Assembly (NCBI RefSeq): GCF_005771425.1
Contig: NZ_VBTZ01000007.1
Location: 62,001 to 126,000, forward strand
Reading direction: 5' to 3'
DNA: 64,000 nt
DNA from: Methylocystis sp. B8
Lineage (GTDB): Bacteria > Pseudomonadota > Alphaproteobacteria > Rhizobiales > Beijerinckiaceae
Both the position numbers and the translations under genes were made by a program. The notes under the pieces are model-generated. The model did no database searches, was not told the DNA's origin, and saw only the letters and a program-made list of their open reading frames with translations. This document shows, in pieces, positions 17,907-29,000 of the stretch. Each line of letters starts with the position of its first letter. Within the stretch, counting starts at the first letter, position 1.

Positions 17907-19403
17907 ATGACGGACGCCGCCGAGGATCTTCAGAGGTCCTCATCCCGCGAGATTGACGCGATAGACGATCTCGACGGCGACCGGCTTCGCGAATATTGCG
18001 GCGTGTTCGGCGTCTTCGATTTGCCAGACGCCGCAGCGATCGCCGCGCTGGGCCTGCACGCGCTGCAACATCGCGGACAAGAGGCGGCCGGCATTGTCAC
18101 TTTCGACGGCGGCCGTTTCCATGGCGAACGCCGTTTGGGACTCGTCGGCGACCATTTCTCTCAGGAAAGCGCGATCGAGCGCCTGCCGGGCGCCGCCGCA
18201 ATCGGCCATGTGCGCTACGCGACCACCGGCGAGACCATGCTGCGCAATGTTCAGCCGCTATTCGCGGAACTGAACACGGGCGGTTTCGCGGTCGCTCACA
18301 ACGGCAACCTGACCAACGCGCAAACCCTGCGGCGCGAGCTGATCCGCGAAGGCGCGATCTTCCAGTCGACCTCGGACACCGAGGTCATTCTTCATCTCGT
18401 CGCACGCAGCCGCAGGCCGCTGCTCATCGACCGATTCATCGAAGCGCTGCGTTCGATCGAAGGCGCTTATTCGCTCGTTGCGCTAACTAATAAGAAGCTT
18501 ATTGGCGCGCGCGATCCGCTCGGCATTCGTCCGCTCGTCATCGGCGAACTCAACGGAAAATATATTCTCGCGTCAGAGACCTGCGCGCTCGACATCATCG
18601 GCGCGCGCTTCGTGCGCGACGTGATGAATGGCGAGGTCGTCGTTATTTCGGAGAGCGGTCTCGAGAGCTTGCGACCTTTTCCGCCGCAGCCGATGCGCCC
18701 GTGCATCTTCGAATATATCTATTTCGCCCGTCCCGACTCCATCGTGCATGGCCGTCCGGTCTATGACGTGCGCAAGGCGATGGGCGCCGAGCTTGCGCGC
18801 GAACGTCCGATCGACGCAGATGTCGTGGTGCCGGTGCCCGACTCCGGCGTGCCGGCGGCGATCGGCTATTCGCAGCAGTCCGGCGTCCCGTTCGAACTCG
18901 GCATTATCCGCAACCACTATGTCGGGCGCACCTTCATCGAGCCGACGCAAATCGCGCGTGATTTTGGCGTGCGCATGAAGCATAGCGCCAATCGCTGCGT
19001 CGTCGCCGGAAAGCGCGTGATCCTCATCGACGATTCAATCGTGCGCGGCACGACCTCGGTAAAAATCGTGCAAATGATGCGCGACGCAGGCGCCACGGAA
19101 GTGCACTTTCTTATTTCGTCGCCGCCGATCACCAATCCGGATTATTACGGGATCGACACGCCGCAGAAGGAGAAGCTGCTCGCCGCGACGCATACGCTCG
19201 AGGAGATGCGCGAATATATCGGTTGCGACTCGCTGGCCTTCCTGTCGGTCGACGGCATCTATCGCTCCATGGGCTATGAGCGCCGCGATCCTGTTCGGCC
19301 GCAGTTCACCGACCACTGCTTCACTGGCGACTATCCCACCTCGCTGACCGATCTCGTCGGCGAAAATCGCGCGCAACTTTCGCTATTGGCCGAGGCGAGT
19401 TGA
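17907..19403 (+). CDS. purF: Amidophosphoribosyltransferase
   Basis: First committed step of purine synthesis: PRPP and glutamine to phosphoribosylamine. It is an Ntn-type enzyme: a propeptide of about 30 residues precedes the nucleophile Cys31 in REYCGVFGVFD. The PRTase domain shows the PRPP loop VILIDDSIVRGTTS. Also present are HNGNLTN and the STSDTEVILH region. The 498-residue length is normal. Confidence 0.97.
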   Translation: MTDAAEDLQRSSSREIDAIDDLDGDRLREYCGVFGVFDLPDAAAIAALGLHALQHRGQEAAGIVTFDGGRFHGERRLGLVGDHFSQESAIERLPGAAAIGHVRYATTGETMLRNVQPLFAELNTGGFAVAHNGNLTNAQTLRRELIREGAIFQSTSDTEVILHLVARSRRPLLIDRFIEALRSIEGAYSLVALTNKKLIGARDPLGIRPLVIGELNGKYILASETCALDIIGARFVRDVMNGEVVVISESGLESLRPFPPQPMRPCIFEYIYFARPDSIVHGRPVYDVRKAMGAELARERPIDADVVVPVPDSGVPAAIGYSQQSGVPFELGIIRNHYVGRTFIEPTQIARDFGVRMKHSANRCVVAGKRVILIDDSIVRGTTSVKIVQMMRDAGATEVHFLISSPPITNPDYYGIDTPQKEKLLAATHTLEEMREYIGCDSLAFLSVDGIYRSMGYERRDPVRPQFTDHCFTGDYPTSLTDLVGENRAQLSLLAEAS

Positions 19404-19471
19404 CAAGCGGGTGACCTCGACACCCTAGGCTTTGACGTTGCTGTTGACGAAATGATTCCTGAGATCACCGC

Positions 19472-20209
19472 GTGAAGCCTCCCCGCATCGTACTTGTGAC
19501 CGGCGCGTCGCGCGGCATCGGCCGCGCGCTCGCGCTCGAACTCGCCCGCGCCGGCGCGCATGTCGTCGCCTTGGCGCGCACGCAAGGCGGACTCGAAGAA
19601 CTCGACGACGAAATCCGCGCACAAGGTGGCCAAGCGACGCTCGTTCCTTGCGATCTTGCCGACTTCGACGCGCTTGATCGTCTCGGCGCGGCGCTTTTCG
19701 AACGCTGGGGCAAACTCGACGCCTTTGTCGGCAACGCAGGTCTGCTTGGTCCGCTGTCGCCGCTCGCTCATGTCGACCCGAAGGACTGGAATCGCGTCAT
19801 GGCGGTCAATGTCACGGCGAATTGGCGGCTGATCCGTTCGCTCGACCCGCTTCTGCGCGCATCGGGCGCCGGGCGCGTCGTCTTCATCACGTCGGGTGCG
19901 GCGCACCGCGCGACCATGAAGCCGTTTTGGGGCCCTTACGCGGTCTCGAAGGCGGCGCTCGAAGCGATAGCCCGCACTTATGCGTCGGAAGTCGTCGGTG
20001 ACGGCGTCACCGTGATGCTGGCCAATCCGGGTCCGCTGCGCACGCGCATGCGCGCTCAGGCGATGCCAGGCGAAGATCCGATGACCCTCCGAACGCCTGA
20101 CGAATTTGCAAAAAAATGCCTCGCGCTGCTGACGCCGGAATGGCGCGAGAGCGCGAGGCTTTATGATTTTCCCACCGACCGGCTACTGAGTTTCTCAGCG
20201 CCGACGTAG
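19472..20209 (+). CDS. SDR family NAD(P)-dependent oxidoreductase
   Basis: Classical short-chain dehydrogenase of 245 residues: cofactor motif TGASRGIG (about residue 10), NAG in VGNAGLLGP, catalytic Ser in FITSGAAHR and the YAVSK motif. The start is GTG at 19472. It follows purF by 68 bases, an order seen in other alphaproteobacteria. The substrate is unknown. Confidence 0.9.
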   Translation: MKPPRIVLVTGASRGIGRALALELARAGAHVVALARTQGGLEELDDEIRAQGGQATLVPCDLADFDALDRLGAALFERWGKLDAFVGNAGLLGPLSPLAHVDPKDWNRVMAVNVTANWRLIRSLDPLLRASGAGRVVFITSGAAHRATMKPFWGPYAVSKAALEAIARTYASEVVGDGVTVMLANPGPLRTRMRAQAMPGEDPMTLRTPDEFAKKCLALLTPEWRESARLYDFPTDRLLSFSAPT

Positions 20210-20211
20210 AG

Positions 20212-20254
20212 CGCGCGGCTCTAGGGCCGCGCGTTAGAGGCTAGCTCAGCCTCT
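20212..20254. terminator. Two adjacent hairpins between convergent SDR and DUF992 genes
   Basis: Stem 1: CGCGCGGC (20212-20219) with GCCGCGCG (20226-20233). Stem 2: AGAGGCT (20236-20242) with AGCCTCT (20248-20254), which overlaps the DUF992 stop codon. Both stems are perfect. There is no long T-tract, so a bidirectional terminator role is likely but not certain. Confidence 0.55.
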
Positions 20255-20788
20255 GTGCCAGTGGTGATGATGGACATGGTGGCGGCGCGGCATCGGCGGA
20301 GGCGGCGGCGGCACATAGGCGAGCGTCAAGCGCTCGACGCCAGCGGTCAAACCCACGCCGGAGCCCGCTTCCATCGTGAAGGGCTGCAGCGAGAAAGTGT
20401 TATCGGATCCGCCGACGAGGATGGCCCCGCCGCCGCCGACGACGACCTTGGCGGTAACCTCAGGACCGACATAGTAGCCGGCGAGAGCCCCGGGTCCGAT
20501 GTGGTTCGTGGCCGCGACAACGCCCCAGGCAAGCTCGCCAGGACCATTGATCGTCACATTCGCGCCAACCTTGGTGAGCGTGCCGATGTAATGAGCAGGA
20601 ATCGCGCCTTCCGCATCGTCGCGATAGATGCAGTCCAACTGCTGATTTTCGACCAGAACGCTGATGCCATTACCCATCAGCCGGCACTGTAAGGTGCCCA
20701 CGCGATCGCCCGCGAACGCGCTCGCCGGCGCCAACAGCGCCAAAAGGCAAGCGCCGCTCAGCGCGCGACCCAATCCAAACTTCAGCAT
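20246..20788 (-). CDS. DUF992 exported protein with proline- and histidine-rich tail
   Basis: A 180-residue exported protein. Its signal peptide ends near ASAFA, and the DUF992 domain follows: GTLQCRLMGNG, LDCIYRDDAEGAIPAHYIGTLTKVGANV and the GLTAGVERLTLAY end. The last 20 residues are unusual: a run of prolines, then HHVHHHHWH, a possible metal-binding tail. The start has AGGAGG just upstream. DUF992 proteins are common in Hyphomicrobiales and have no known function. Confidence 0.85.
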   Translation of the reverse strand: MLKFGLGRALSGACLLALLAPASAFAGDRVGTLQCRLMGNGISVLVENQQLDCIYRDDAEGAIPAHYIGTLTKVGANVTINGPGELAWGVVAATNHIGPGALAGYYVGPEVTAKVVVGGGGAILVGGSDNTFSLQPFTMEAGSGVGLTAGVERLTLAYVPPPPPPMPRRHHVHHHHWHRG

Positions 20789-21060
20789 TTAGACCTCCTC
20801 TTCCTGATTTGCGGCGGCGACGCCTGAAGCGGAGCCACAAACGCACGTCCTTGCAGTACAGAACAGGCGCCAAAAAGCAACAGCGCCGCTCCAGCCGGAA
20901 GCCGACCTATGTCACGATTTGTCAGAAAGAACCTGTGCGCGGGCGCACTTAGCCCGCCAGTCGCCAGCCAAGCTTTGCTGCCTCGTCAAACCTTCACAGC
21001 GCTTGCAAAGACCTTGGAAGAGTCCGATTTTTAAAGTCAATCGAAAGGCCGAGGCGATCC

Positions 21061-21915
21061 GTGTCGAATTCTCATCCGCTTCCAGTTCTCATGGACCAGG
21101 GGCTGTCGCAGTCTGACGTCGAGGCGCTGCGGTCCGCCGTCGCGGCGCTGGAAAGACAGAGCTTTGCATCGCGGCTCGCCGGACTGGCGAGCCGACAGCT
21201 CAATTTTGGCGCGCTGACTCTGCCGCCACGGCTACAAACTGCAGTCGCCGCCGCCACGCGAAAGGCTCTCGCAGCGGCGATGAAGATGGCCTTAGCCAGC
21301 CTCGACGCACAGCCAGCAAAAGACTCCATAAGGATTCACCGCCGCCTCGCGGCGCTGACGGGCGGCGTCGGCGGCGCCGTCGGTCTCGTCAGCCTTCCGC
21401 TTGAACTGCCGCTGTCGACGACGATCATGCTGCGCTCGATCGCGGAAATCGCGCAGGCCGAGGGAGAGGACTTGCGACACCCCGGCGCGGCCCTCGCCTG
21501 CCTCGAAGTCTTCGCGCTCGGCGGCCATTCCGCGGAAGGCAGTGTCTTGGAGGGCGGCTATTTGGCGTTGCGCGCCGTGCTCGCGAAATCCGTGTCCGAC
21601 GCCGCGCGTTTTCTCACTGTCCGGCAGGTTTCCAACGAAGCGGCGCCTGCTCTCGCACGTCTGATTGGCGCGATCGGGACGCGTTTTGGCGTCGTCGTAT
21701 CGCAAAAAACCGCCGCGCAAGCCGTGCCTGTCATTGGCGCGATCAGCGGCGCGGCGATCAATGTCGCCTTCACCGAGCACTTCCAAAGCCTCGCGCGCGG
21801 TCATTTCGTCGTCCGCCGATTAGAACGCCTCTACAGCCCCGCCGTCGTGCACGCCGAATATGCGAGAATCGCTCGCTCTGAGGGCTATTGGAACGATCCG
21901 TCGCAGGCGGCGTGA
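21061..21915 (+). CDS. EcsC family protein
   Basis: A 284-residue protein of the EcsC family. The conserved region runs from about residue 95 (GGVGGAVGLVSLPLELPLSTTIMLRSIAEIAQ) to PVIGAISGAAINVAFTEHFQSLARGHF near 265. Hydrophobic Gly/Ala-rich stretches suggest membrane association. The start is GTG at 21061. The upstream 272 bases (20789-21060) hold no gene I can see. Function is unknown. Confidence 0.82.
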   Translation: MSNSHPLPVLMDQGLSQSDVEALRSAVAALERQSFASRLAGLASRQLNFGALTLPPRLQTAVAAATRKALAAAMKMALASLDAQPAKDSIRIHRRLAALTGGVGGAVGLVSLPLELPLSTTIMLRSIAEIAQAEGEDLRHPGAALACLEVFALGGHSAEGSVLEGGYLALRAVLAKSVSDAARFLTVRQVSNEAAPALARLIGAIGTRFGVVVSQKTAAQAVPVIGAISGAAINVAFTEHFQSLARGHFVVRRLERLYSPAVVHAEYARIARSEGYWNDPSQAA

Positions 21916-21921
21916 AGGCGA

Positions 21922-23226
21922 TTAGGGCCGACGGCGTAGGGCCTCGGCGAGGTGTTTGACCTGCTTCGTTGTGGCGATGCTCGATTCATTTTCTTCCAGC
22001 AGAATGAAATCGGCCCCGGCGAGGTTTTCATCGAGTTCCTCTGATGTGGCCGGCAGTCGTTCGCCATTAGAGGCGTCGCCGCGCGCGCGCCGGTAGTGAC
22101 CGAGTTCAATCCCGTTGTCTTCAGTCCGCATATAGAACCAGTAGTCGATTTGCGGTGGACACGGCGCGAGCGTCGCCGCCGCCAAAACTTGATGCAGGAA
22201 GCTGCCTCCAAGGGCCAGCAGCCGCGGCGTCTGCGCGCAATCGCCCTTCTCCCCTGCCCGGCCGATCGCCGCCGTGGGATAATGCGAGTCAGGCCATAAA
22301 AGATTCATAAGGTCCAGCAGATCGCGGTCCGTGCCCGAAGCCTCGGACGCCGGCGCTGACGTAAACTCCAGCACGCCAAGCGGAGAATTGGGAACCGCGC
22401 GCGTCGCTTCGCGCATGGCAAGCGCGCCGCCGACGCTGTTCCAATGCGTTCCGCCGCGCGGAAAGAGCGGCAACGGCTGTTTGGACTTTTCCGACTCAAT
22501 CAGCGCTGCGCCATCGACGTACCGCACGCCAGCTCCATTGAGCGCGGCGCGGTATGGCGCGAGCTTCTCTGGCATCGCCGTCGCATGCGCAAAGCAAGTC
22601 GCCGACCTCGGCAGATCCTCCGGGTATCGTGCAGCCTTCGACGGCGAAATGAGGAAGACGAAGCTCTTCCCCCGCGCTTGCGCGATCTCCTGGATTTCGT
22701 GCAGCGTCAACGACCAGGCGCTCACGCGCGAAGGATCGAAAGCGCCGTCACGGGCGCAAAACTCGTCGATATAGAACTGCTCATAGAGCTGGCCGTTTCG
22801 GCCGATCACGACTCCTGGCGCCGCCGAGCCGCCGAAAGCCGAAAAGACGAGCTGATTTTTCGCGCGCACGGAAATGGGAAAAACCGGCGACATTCGGCCG
22901 AGATTTGCAGAGACGGCCTTTTGCGTTTCGCCGGAAAGGAAGGCCTCAAGAGTCCAAGGCGCGGGCTTTGGTTTTGCCACTCCGTAAAGCGGCCAGGAGC
23001 TGCGGATACGCAGCTTCGGCCAATCGCCTTCGACGGCGAAATTCCACAAATTGGCGAGAAAAAGAAAGGCGATGAATCCCGCGCATCCAAAGATCGGCAG
23101 TCGCGCGAGCGTGAGCGACTTGAGAAACGCGTTCACGCCCTCAGGACGAACAGGCGCGTTAATCGCCGTTGCAGCTTCTCCTTCGAGTTGCCCGATGCGC
23201 TTGTCGATTTCTGCGAGATCGCTCAT
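21922..23226 (-). CDS. AlgX/AlgJ-like SGNH-type acetyltransferase (polymer O-acetylation)
   Basis: Inner-membrane anchored, periplasmic enzyme that likely passes acetyl groups to a secreted polysaccharide. One membrane helix at about residues 43-62 (LPIFGCAGFIAFLFLANLW) is followed by a periplasmic SGNH-like domain. FPRGGTHWNSVGG holds the conserved His, and LLALGGSFLHQV corresponds to the nucleophile block, GGSF in place of the more usual GDSF. It starts 3 bases after the MBOAT gene stop, so the two form one unit. No polysaccharide synthase gene is nearby, so the substrate is unknown. Confidence 0.85.
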   Translation of the reverse strand: MSDLAEIDKRIGQLEGEAATAINAPVRPEGVNAFLKSLTLARLPIFGCAGFIAFLFLANLWNFAVEGDWPKLRIRSSWPLYGVAKPKPAPWTLEAFLSGETQKAVSANLGRMSPVFPISVRAKNQLVFSAFGGSAAPGVVIGRNGQLYEQFYIDEFCARDGAFDPSRVSAWSLTLHEIQEIAQARGKSFVFLISPSKAARYPEDLPRSATCFAHATAMPEKLAPYRAALNGAGVRYVDGAALIESEKSKQPLPLFPRGGTHWNSVGGALAMREATRAVPNSPLGVLEFTSAPASEASGTDRDLLDLMNLLWPDSHYPTAAIGRAGEKGDCAQTPRLLALGGSFLHQVLAAATLAPCPPQIDYWFYMRTEDNGIELGHYRRARGDASNGERLPATSEELDENLAGADFILLEENESSIATTKQVKHLAEALRRRP

Positions 23227-23229
23227 CGA

Positions 23230-24651
23230 TTAGAACCGGAAGTAGATGAACGGCTTGAAAGGATCGGCGAGTCCCTTCGCCAGCGCGGCGAGGAAGAGCA
23301 TGGAAAGCGCGCTGTTTGACGCCAAGGCGAAACGCTGCGCCGCGCTTCCCCAATCGAAGTCCTTGACGTAAAGCGACAGCCGCTGCGCGACGCAAATCGC
23401 TGCGGCGATCAACGCGACGACGATATATTCCTCCGGAATGGCGACGGCCGCGCTCGATTGCGCCCATGGATTAGCCATCAGCGCAAGAAGCGCGCCGGCT
23501 TGAGACAGAGAGGTTGCGCGAAAAAATGTCCAGCCGACGACGACGATAACCATCGCGATGAGATTGGCGAACCAGTCCGGCAATTGCTGGAGGCGCTTCA
23601 CCAAAAACAACCGGTCGAGCACAAGGAACACGCCGTTATAGACGCCCCAGACCACATAGGTCCATGCCGCGCCGTGCCAGATTCCCGAGGCCAAAAAGCA
23701 GATCCAAAGATTGAAATAGGTGCGCGCTTCGCCGCGCCGATTGCCGCCAAGCGGAAAATATAAATATTCGCGAATCCAGCTCGTCAGCGATATGTGCCAG
23801 CGCCGCCAAAAATCTGTGATGCTCGTCGCCACATAGGGCATGTTGAAATTTTCTAGAAGCCGGAAGCCGAACATGCGCCCAAGTCCGATCGCCATGTCGG
23901 AATAGCCGGAGAAGTCGAAATAGATTTGGAAGGTGAAGAACAGCACGCCAGCCCAAGCTTCTGCGAAACCGAGTCCGCCGACGTCGCGCGCAAAGATCAG
24001 GTCTGCGCCGCTCGCAAGCGTATCAGCGAAGAGCAGCTTCTTCACGACGCCGAGCATGAAGCGCGAGAATCCCATGACGAAGTCGTCGACGTCGGCGTGC
24101 GGCATCGCTTCGAATTGGCGCGCGATGTCGTGATATTTGATGATCGGGCCGGCAAGGAGCTTCGGAAAGAAAAAAACGTAAAGCCCGTAAAGCAGAGAAC
24201 TGCGCGCCGGCGCCGTGACGCCGCGATAGACATCGACAAGATAGGTGATCTTTTCAAAGACGATGAAGCTGACGCCGATCGGCAATGCGATCTGTGGGAT
24301 GTTGATCCCCGGAAGCGTCAACGCCTTCAGGATCGCATCGAGATTGAGCGCGAGAAAGCCCGTGTATTTATAATAGACGAGGATCGCCAGATTGGCGACG
24401 ACGCCGAGCGCGAGCCAGCGCTTACGAACGTCATACTCTGACGACGTGGCGATCTTCTGCGCCACGTAAAGGTCGAGCGTGACCGACGCAAAGACGAGGA
24501 AGATGAAGACCGGCTCGCTCCAAGCGTAAAAGACGACGCTCGCCGCAAAAAGGATGACGGCGCGGCGCACGCGGACTTCGCCGAAAAAGAGATAGATGAG
24601 AAAAACCGCCGGCCCGAATAGAAACAGGAACAGCGGCTCGTAGAAAAGCAT
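23230..24651 (-). CDS. MBOAT family O-acyltransferase (AlgI-like)
   Basis: Polytopic inner-membrane acyltransferase that moves acetyl groups across the membrane for polymer O-acetylation. About 473 residues with some 10-12 hydrophobic segments. Both MBOAT histidine regions are present: [19 protein letters not shown] and [16 protein letters not shown] (catalytic His). The ATG at 24651 has AGGA six bases upstream and gives [12 protein letters not shown], the usual start; the frame runs open a further 102 codons into the tyrS region without membrane character. It is paired with the AlgX-like gene and divergent from tyrS. Confidence 0.93.
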   Translation of the reverse strand: MLFYEPLFLFLFGPAVFLIYLFFGEVRVRRAVILFAASVVFYAWSEPVFIFLVFASVTLDLYVAQKIATSSEYDVRKRWLALGVVANLAILVYYKYTGFLALNLDAILKALTLPGINIPQIALPIGVSFIVFEKITYLVDVYRGVTAPARSSLLYGLYVFFFPKLLAGPIIKYHDIARQFEAMPHADVDDFVMGFSRFMLGVVKKLLFADTLASGADLIFARDVGGLGFAEAWAGVLFFTFQIYFDFSGYSDMAIGLGRMFGFRLLENFNMPYVATSITDFWRRWHISLTSWIREYLYFPLGGNRRGEARTYFNLWICFLASGIWHGAAWTYVVWGVYNGVFLVLDRLFLVKRLQQLPDWFANLIAMVIVVVGWTFFRATSLSQAGALLALMANPWAQSSAAVAIPEEYIVVALIAAAICVAQRLSLYVKDFDWGSAAQRFALASNSALSMLFLAALAKGLADPFKPFIYFRF

Positions 24652-24798
24652 GATTTTCCTGCGTTCGTCGGCGCGCCGGCGCGAGCGCGAAAGCCTGCGG
24701 CTTCTACCAAAACCACCCCAGTTGGGCAAGAAAACGGCTGTGAGGAAGGCCGGCGGGATCGCTTGCGCAGGCGCCGGGTTCCGCTTATTCACCCCTCC

Positions 24799-26061
24799 AT
24801 GGCCGCTGATTTTTCTCCCAAGTCCGATTTCCTGCGCGCGCTCATCGAGCGCGGCTTCATCCATCAATGCTCGGATTTCGAGGGCCTGGACGAGAAGGCG
24901 CGGTCGGGCGCGCTCTCCGCTTATATTGGATTCGACTGCACCGCGCCGTCGCTCCATGTCGGGTCGCTGCTGCCGATCATGATGCTTGCCTGGCTGCAGC
25001 GCGCCGGCGGCAAGCCGTTGCCGCTCATGGGCGGCGGCACGACGCGCGTCGGCGATCCCTCCGGCAAGGATGAAAGCCGCAAGCTTTTGACCGTTGAACA
25101 GATCGACGCGAACAAGGCGTCGATCAAAACCGTCTTCGAACGCTTCCTCACATTCGGCGACGGCGCAACCGATGCGCAGATGCTCGACAACGCCGATTGG
25201 CTGATCGGTCTGAACTACATCGATTTTCTACGCGACGTCGGGCGTCATTTCTCCGTCAACCGCATGCTGACAATGGACTCGGTCAAGCTGCGGCTCGAGC
25301 GCGAGCATGAACTCTCCTTTATCGAGTTCAACTATATGTGCCTGCAGGCTTATGACTTCGTCGAGATCAACAGGCGTTACGGCGCGCTGCTGCAGATGGG
25401 CGGCTCGGACCAATGGGGCAATATCGTCACCGGCATCGATCTCGGCCGGCGCATGGGTTGCCCGCAGCTTTATGCGCTCACCTCGCCGCTGCTGACGACG
25501 ACGTCTGGCGCCAAGATGGGCAAGAGCGAAGCCGGCGCCGTCTGGCTCAACGCCGATATATTGTCGCCTTATGACTATTGGCAGTATTGGCGCAACACGG
25601 AAGACGCCGACGTTGCGCGCTTCTTGAAGCTCTTCACCTTCCTGCCGATGGAAGAGATCACGCGCCTCGCGGCGCTGCAAGGCGCCGAAATCAACGAAGC
25701 GAAGAAAACGCTCGCGACAGAAGCGACGGCGCTCATTCACGGCCGCACGGCGGCGGATGCGGCCGCTGAAACCGCGCGTGCGACATTCGAAGAAGGCGCG
25801 CTTGCTTTGTCGCTTCCCAAGGTCGCCATTTCGGCTGAGGAAGTCGCTGCGGGCCTTGGCGTGCTGACGGCCTTCGTAAGAGCCGGACTCGTTGCCTCGA
25901 CGGGAGAAGCGCGGCGTCAGATCAAAGGCGGCGGACTGCGCGTCAACGATGCGCCAGTGACCGACGAACGCGGCGTCATTGGAGAAGGAGAGTTTGCCGG
26001 CGACGGCGTCGTCAAACTCTCGCTTGGCAAAAAGAAGCACGTGCTGCTCGAGCGCGCTTAG
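24799..26061 (+). CDS. tyrS: Tyrosine--tRNA ligase
   Basis: Charges tRNA-Tyr. Class I signatures: PSLHVGSLL (HIGH region) near residue 48 and GAKMGKSE (KMSKS region) near 236. [17 protein letters not shown] is typical of the bacterial enzyme. The C-terminal S4 RNA-binding domain is visible in [14 protein letters not shown]. The start [12 protein letters not shown] at 24799 is chosen over an upstream in-frame ATG (24763) because it gives the usual family start. Confidence 0.97.
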   Translation: MAADFSPKSDFLRALIERGFIHQCSDFEGLDEKARSGALSAYIGFDCTAPSLHVGSLLPIMMLAWLQRAGGKPLPLMGGGTTRVGDPSGKDESRKLLTVEQIDANKASIKTVFERFLTFGDGATDAQMLDNADWLIGLNYIDFLRDVGRHFSVNRMLTMDSVKLRLEREHELSFIEFNYMCLQAYDFVEINRRYGALLQMGGSDQWGNIVTGIDLGRRMGCPQLYALTSPLLTTTSGAKMGKSEAGAVWLNADILSPYDYWQYWRNTEDADVARFLKLFTFLPMEEITRLAALQGAEINEAKKTLATEATALIHGRTAADAAAETARATFEEGALALSLPKVAISAEEVAAGLGVLTAFVRAGLVASTGEARRQIKGGGLRVNDAPVTDERGVIGEGEFAGDGVVKLSLGKKKHVLLERA

Positions 26062-26088
26062 CTTCACGCGCTTTGCGCTCACACGCCG

Positions 26089-29000
26089 CTATTGCGGCAT
26101 CCGCGCGGTGCCGTCGATGACGCCCATAATCTTGCGCATCAATCCCGGCGCGATCGCCGACAGCGGATTGACGTTGATCGAAGGAGACGAGAGCGCGCCA
26201 TAGAGGCGATAGCTCAGGCCGAAGACGCCTTCATGCTGTCCGCCGGCGAGAACGACGCCGACAACCGGAATGTTCGACAATAGGCTGTTCAACGCATAGG
26301 CCGGCACATAGGTGCCGACGAGATCCAGCCGCTCGTGTTGGAAGTCGATGTAGCCGTCGAAGGTAAGGCCGATCTCGGGACCCGACAGGACGCCGTCACG
26401 CACCGCGAGTTGTCCGCCCGACCAGCTGAATTCGCTCTCCAATTTGCCAACGCGCACGAGATCAGGATCGAAGCGATAGTTGCCGCGATCGTCGGCGCGC
26501 GCTGTTCCGCTTTGCGCCATCAGTTGGCGCACGGTCGGCTCGCCACGGACATAAAAGTCACGAATGCGCAATGCGCCGTCTGCGCGGCTCTGGCCAAGCT
26601 GCACGGTCGCGGCCAGCGCGCCGCTGTCCATCTTCCGATAGACATCGAGGAAAGAGAGAAGCGAACCGCCGTCGTTCGTCGAAATTTCCAACTGCGGCTG
26701 GCCATTTGGGTTTCGGCTCATCCCGACGGAGACTTGTTCGCGGCCGAAGAAACCCGTCACCGCCACGGCGCGCGGCTTGCCGCCGCGCCGCTCCACTTTC
26801 AGATCGACGTTGGTGAGAATTTGCTTGTTATGGCCGGTGACGATCGGCGACTTGAAATCGAGATCGAGGTCTTCAATCGTTCCCTTGCCGCCGCGGTCGG
26901 CGGCGCGCAGCAGCCCCTGCATCATCGGACGCGCGTCAAAATTCGCGCCGCGTGCGACGATCTTCACCGCCTCGCCGGCGCGTTGCGCATCGACATGCAT
27001 GTCGTCTCCAGGCGAAAGACGCGCCTGCGCGAAATGAGCGGCGCGGAAAGCGCCGTCGCGCCCGAATTCAATGGAGCCCTGCGCCTGCGTCGGCCCGGCG
27101 TCGAATATGAATTGCTCAAGCGCCATCCCTTCGCCGCGGTGCGTCAGCACGAAGGAGGCCTTTGCGGGCTTTCCAGGAGGCTTCACGAGTCCCGGCAGCG
27201 GATTGTCGAAATTCGTTCGCGTGAGGTCGAGGTCGAACTGCATATCGACGTCGTCGACCGGCAATGGCGTGCGTATCGTCGCCAGAATTGGACCGCCGAC
27301 GCCTGCGATGGCATAGCCCGCACGCTGGCGCGCCGCGTCGTCGAAGGTGAAAGCCACCTGCGCTTGGGCCGCGCCTTTTTCGCCAAAGGCGCGTCGCACG
27401 TCGAGGGTCGCCGGCGCGCCGTAAATATGCCCGGTTCCGTTGACGCGCAGTCCGCTCCCATCGGCGACAATATGCAGAGCGCCGCCTTCGAGTTTTTCCC
27501 TTCCGATCAGCCTGTCGATGACGAGGTTTGACGTCGTTGCGTCAACTGCGAATGTTGTGGCCTCGTCGCGGGCCGTCAAACCCGTCTCAAAATCGACGCG
27601 CAGACGTCCTTCGATCGTTCCTTTCAGCGCGCCGCGATCGACGGGAACTGACGCATGTTCGGCGATCGCCGGCAGTGAGAGAAGGTCGGCCACCGCTTCG
27701 ACGTCGCCGCCGACATCGACTTCGACCGTTGCGGGCGTCGGACGCAGCGCGCTGTTCGCCACGATGAAGCGGCCCGCGGACAGCGCGAGGCGCCGGCCCG
27801 GCCCGATCGCCATGACGCCTGAGGACGCGACGAAAGACGTCGTTTGTCCGGTGATGCGCAAATGGCCGTTGATGCCGGTCAACGGCGCCATGCCCGGCAA
27901 GATGTCGGTGACCGCGGCTCCTTCGATGTCTGTCTCGGCGAACAGCGATCGATCTGGCGGCGCCTGCTCGTAACGCATTGCGGTGAGCGCCGCGCCGTCA
28001 AAGTCGGCGGCGTATTGGGCGCGTCTCAAAACGCCGGCCGGCACATGATCCACGAACCAGGCGCGCACGGACGGCGCGACATGGGTCGGCCACAGGCGCG
28101 CGAGCGCGCGTATCTGAGTCTCCTCAATTCCCATTTTGAGCGTAATGCGAATATCGTCGCGCCAGCTCACGGCCCCATTGAGTGCGATATTGGTTTCGGG
28201 GCCGCTAAACGCGAACTTGTCGATAACGATCTGGCGTTGGTCACGGAACAGGCGCGCATTGAGCATTCCGCTATCGATCCGCACATTCTTCTCGCCTCGG
28301 CGCTCTGGCGCGACAAGGGTTGGCGCCTTCAGACGCAGGCCGATTGTCCATGGACCGTCGAGGCTCGCCGCATCGGCGATGGTCGCGGCGCCAACGGGCG
28401 GGCGCGCCTCGCCAACGACCGTCATGTCAAGGCCGCCAGCTTTGAACACGAGCGGCGCGATCACGACTTTGCGCCCAACTCTATCCCATGTCGCGACGCC
28501 AGCGACCTTTTCGATCATCACCGGCTCATGGTCTGGCTCATCAAAGCGGAAATAGCCGCGACCGACTTCTGCTTGGCCCGACGCCTCTAGAATCTCATCG
28601 CCCGCGCCGAGCGCAAATTGTAAATCGAAGGAGAGCGGCGCGTCAGTATCGAACCGCGTGGTGCGAAAACCGCCCGCAAGCGCAATTTCGTCGATCGATA
28701 AGCCGCGAAACTGCGCGTGGAAATCGCGCCGTCCTCCCGGCGCGCCCTTTGCGACGGCGACGGCGGTCCAACGCCCGGAGGGACCATTGGCCGCCGCTGA
28801 GAAGCGCATGCCGTTGGCGCCCTTGTCGAGACTGAGCGTCACGTCTTCGTAGCGTATGGAGTGATCGCTTGTGCGATCGTCGATCGTGAGGCGACCATGC
28901 GCGACGCCAAGGCGATCGAGCGCGCCAATGGGACTGTTCGGGCTCGTGGCGAGATCCATAAGTCCGCGCAAGGCCTCGGTGGCGTCCCGCAAGAGGGTCG

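Noticed and set aside
24652-24957. Extended MBOAT start overlapping the tyrS 5' region
   Set aside because: There is no membrane character, and AGGA lies at the right distance from the ATG at 24651.
26335-27531. 398-codon open frame antisense to the AsmA-like gene
   Set aside because: The low-complexity Arg/Ala/His-rich translation is typical of antisense shadows, and the AsmA-like frame has clear family motifs.
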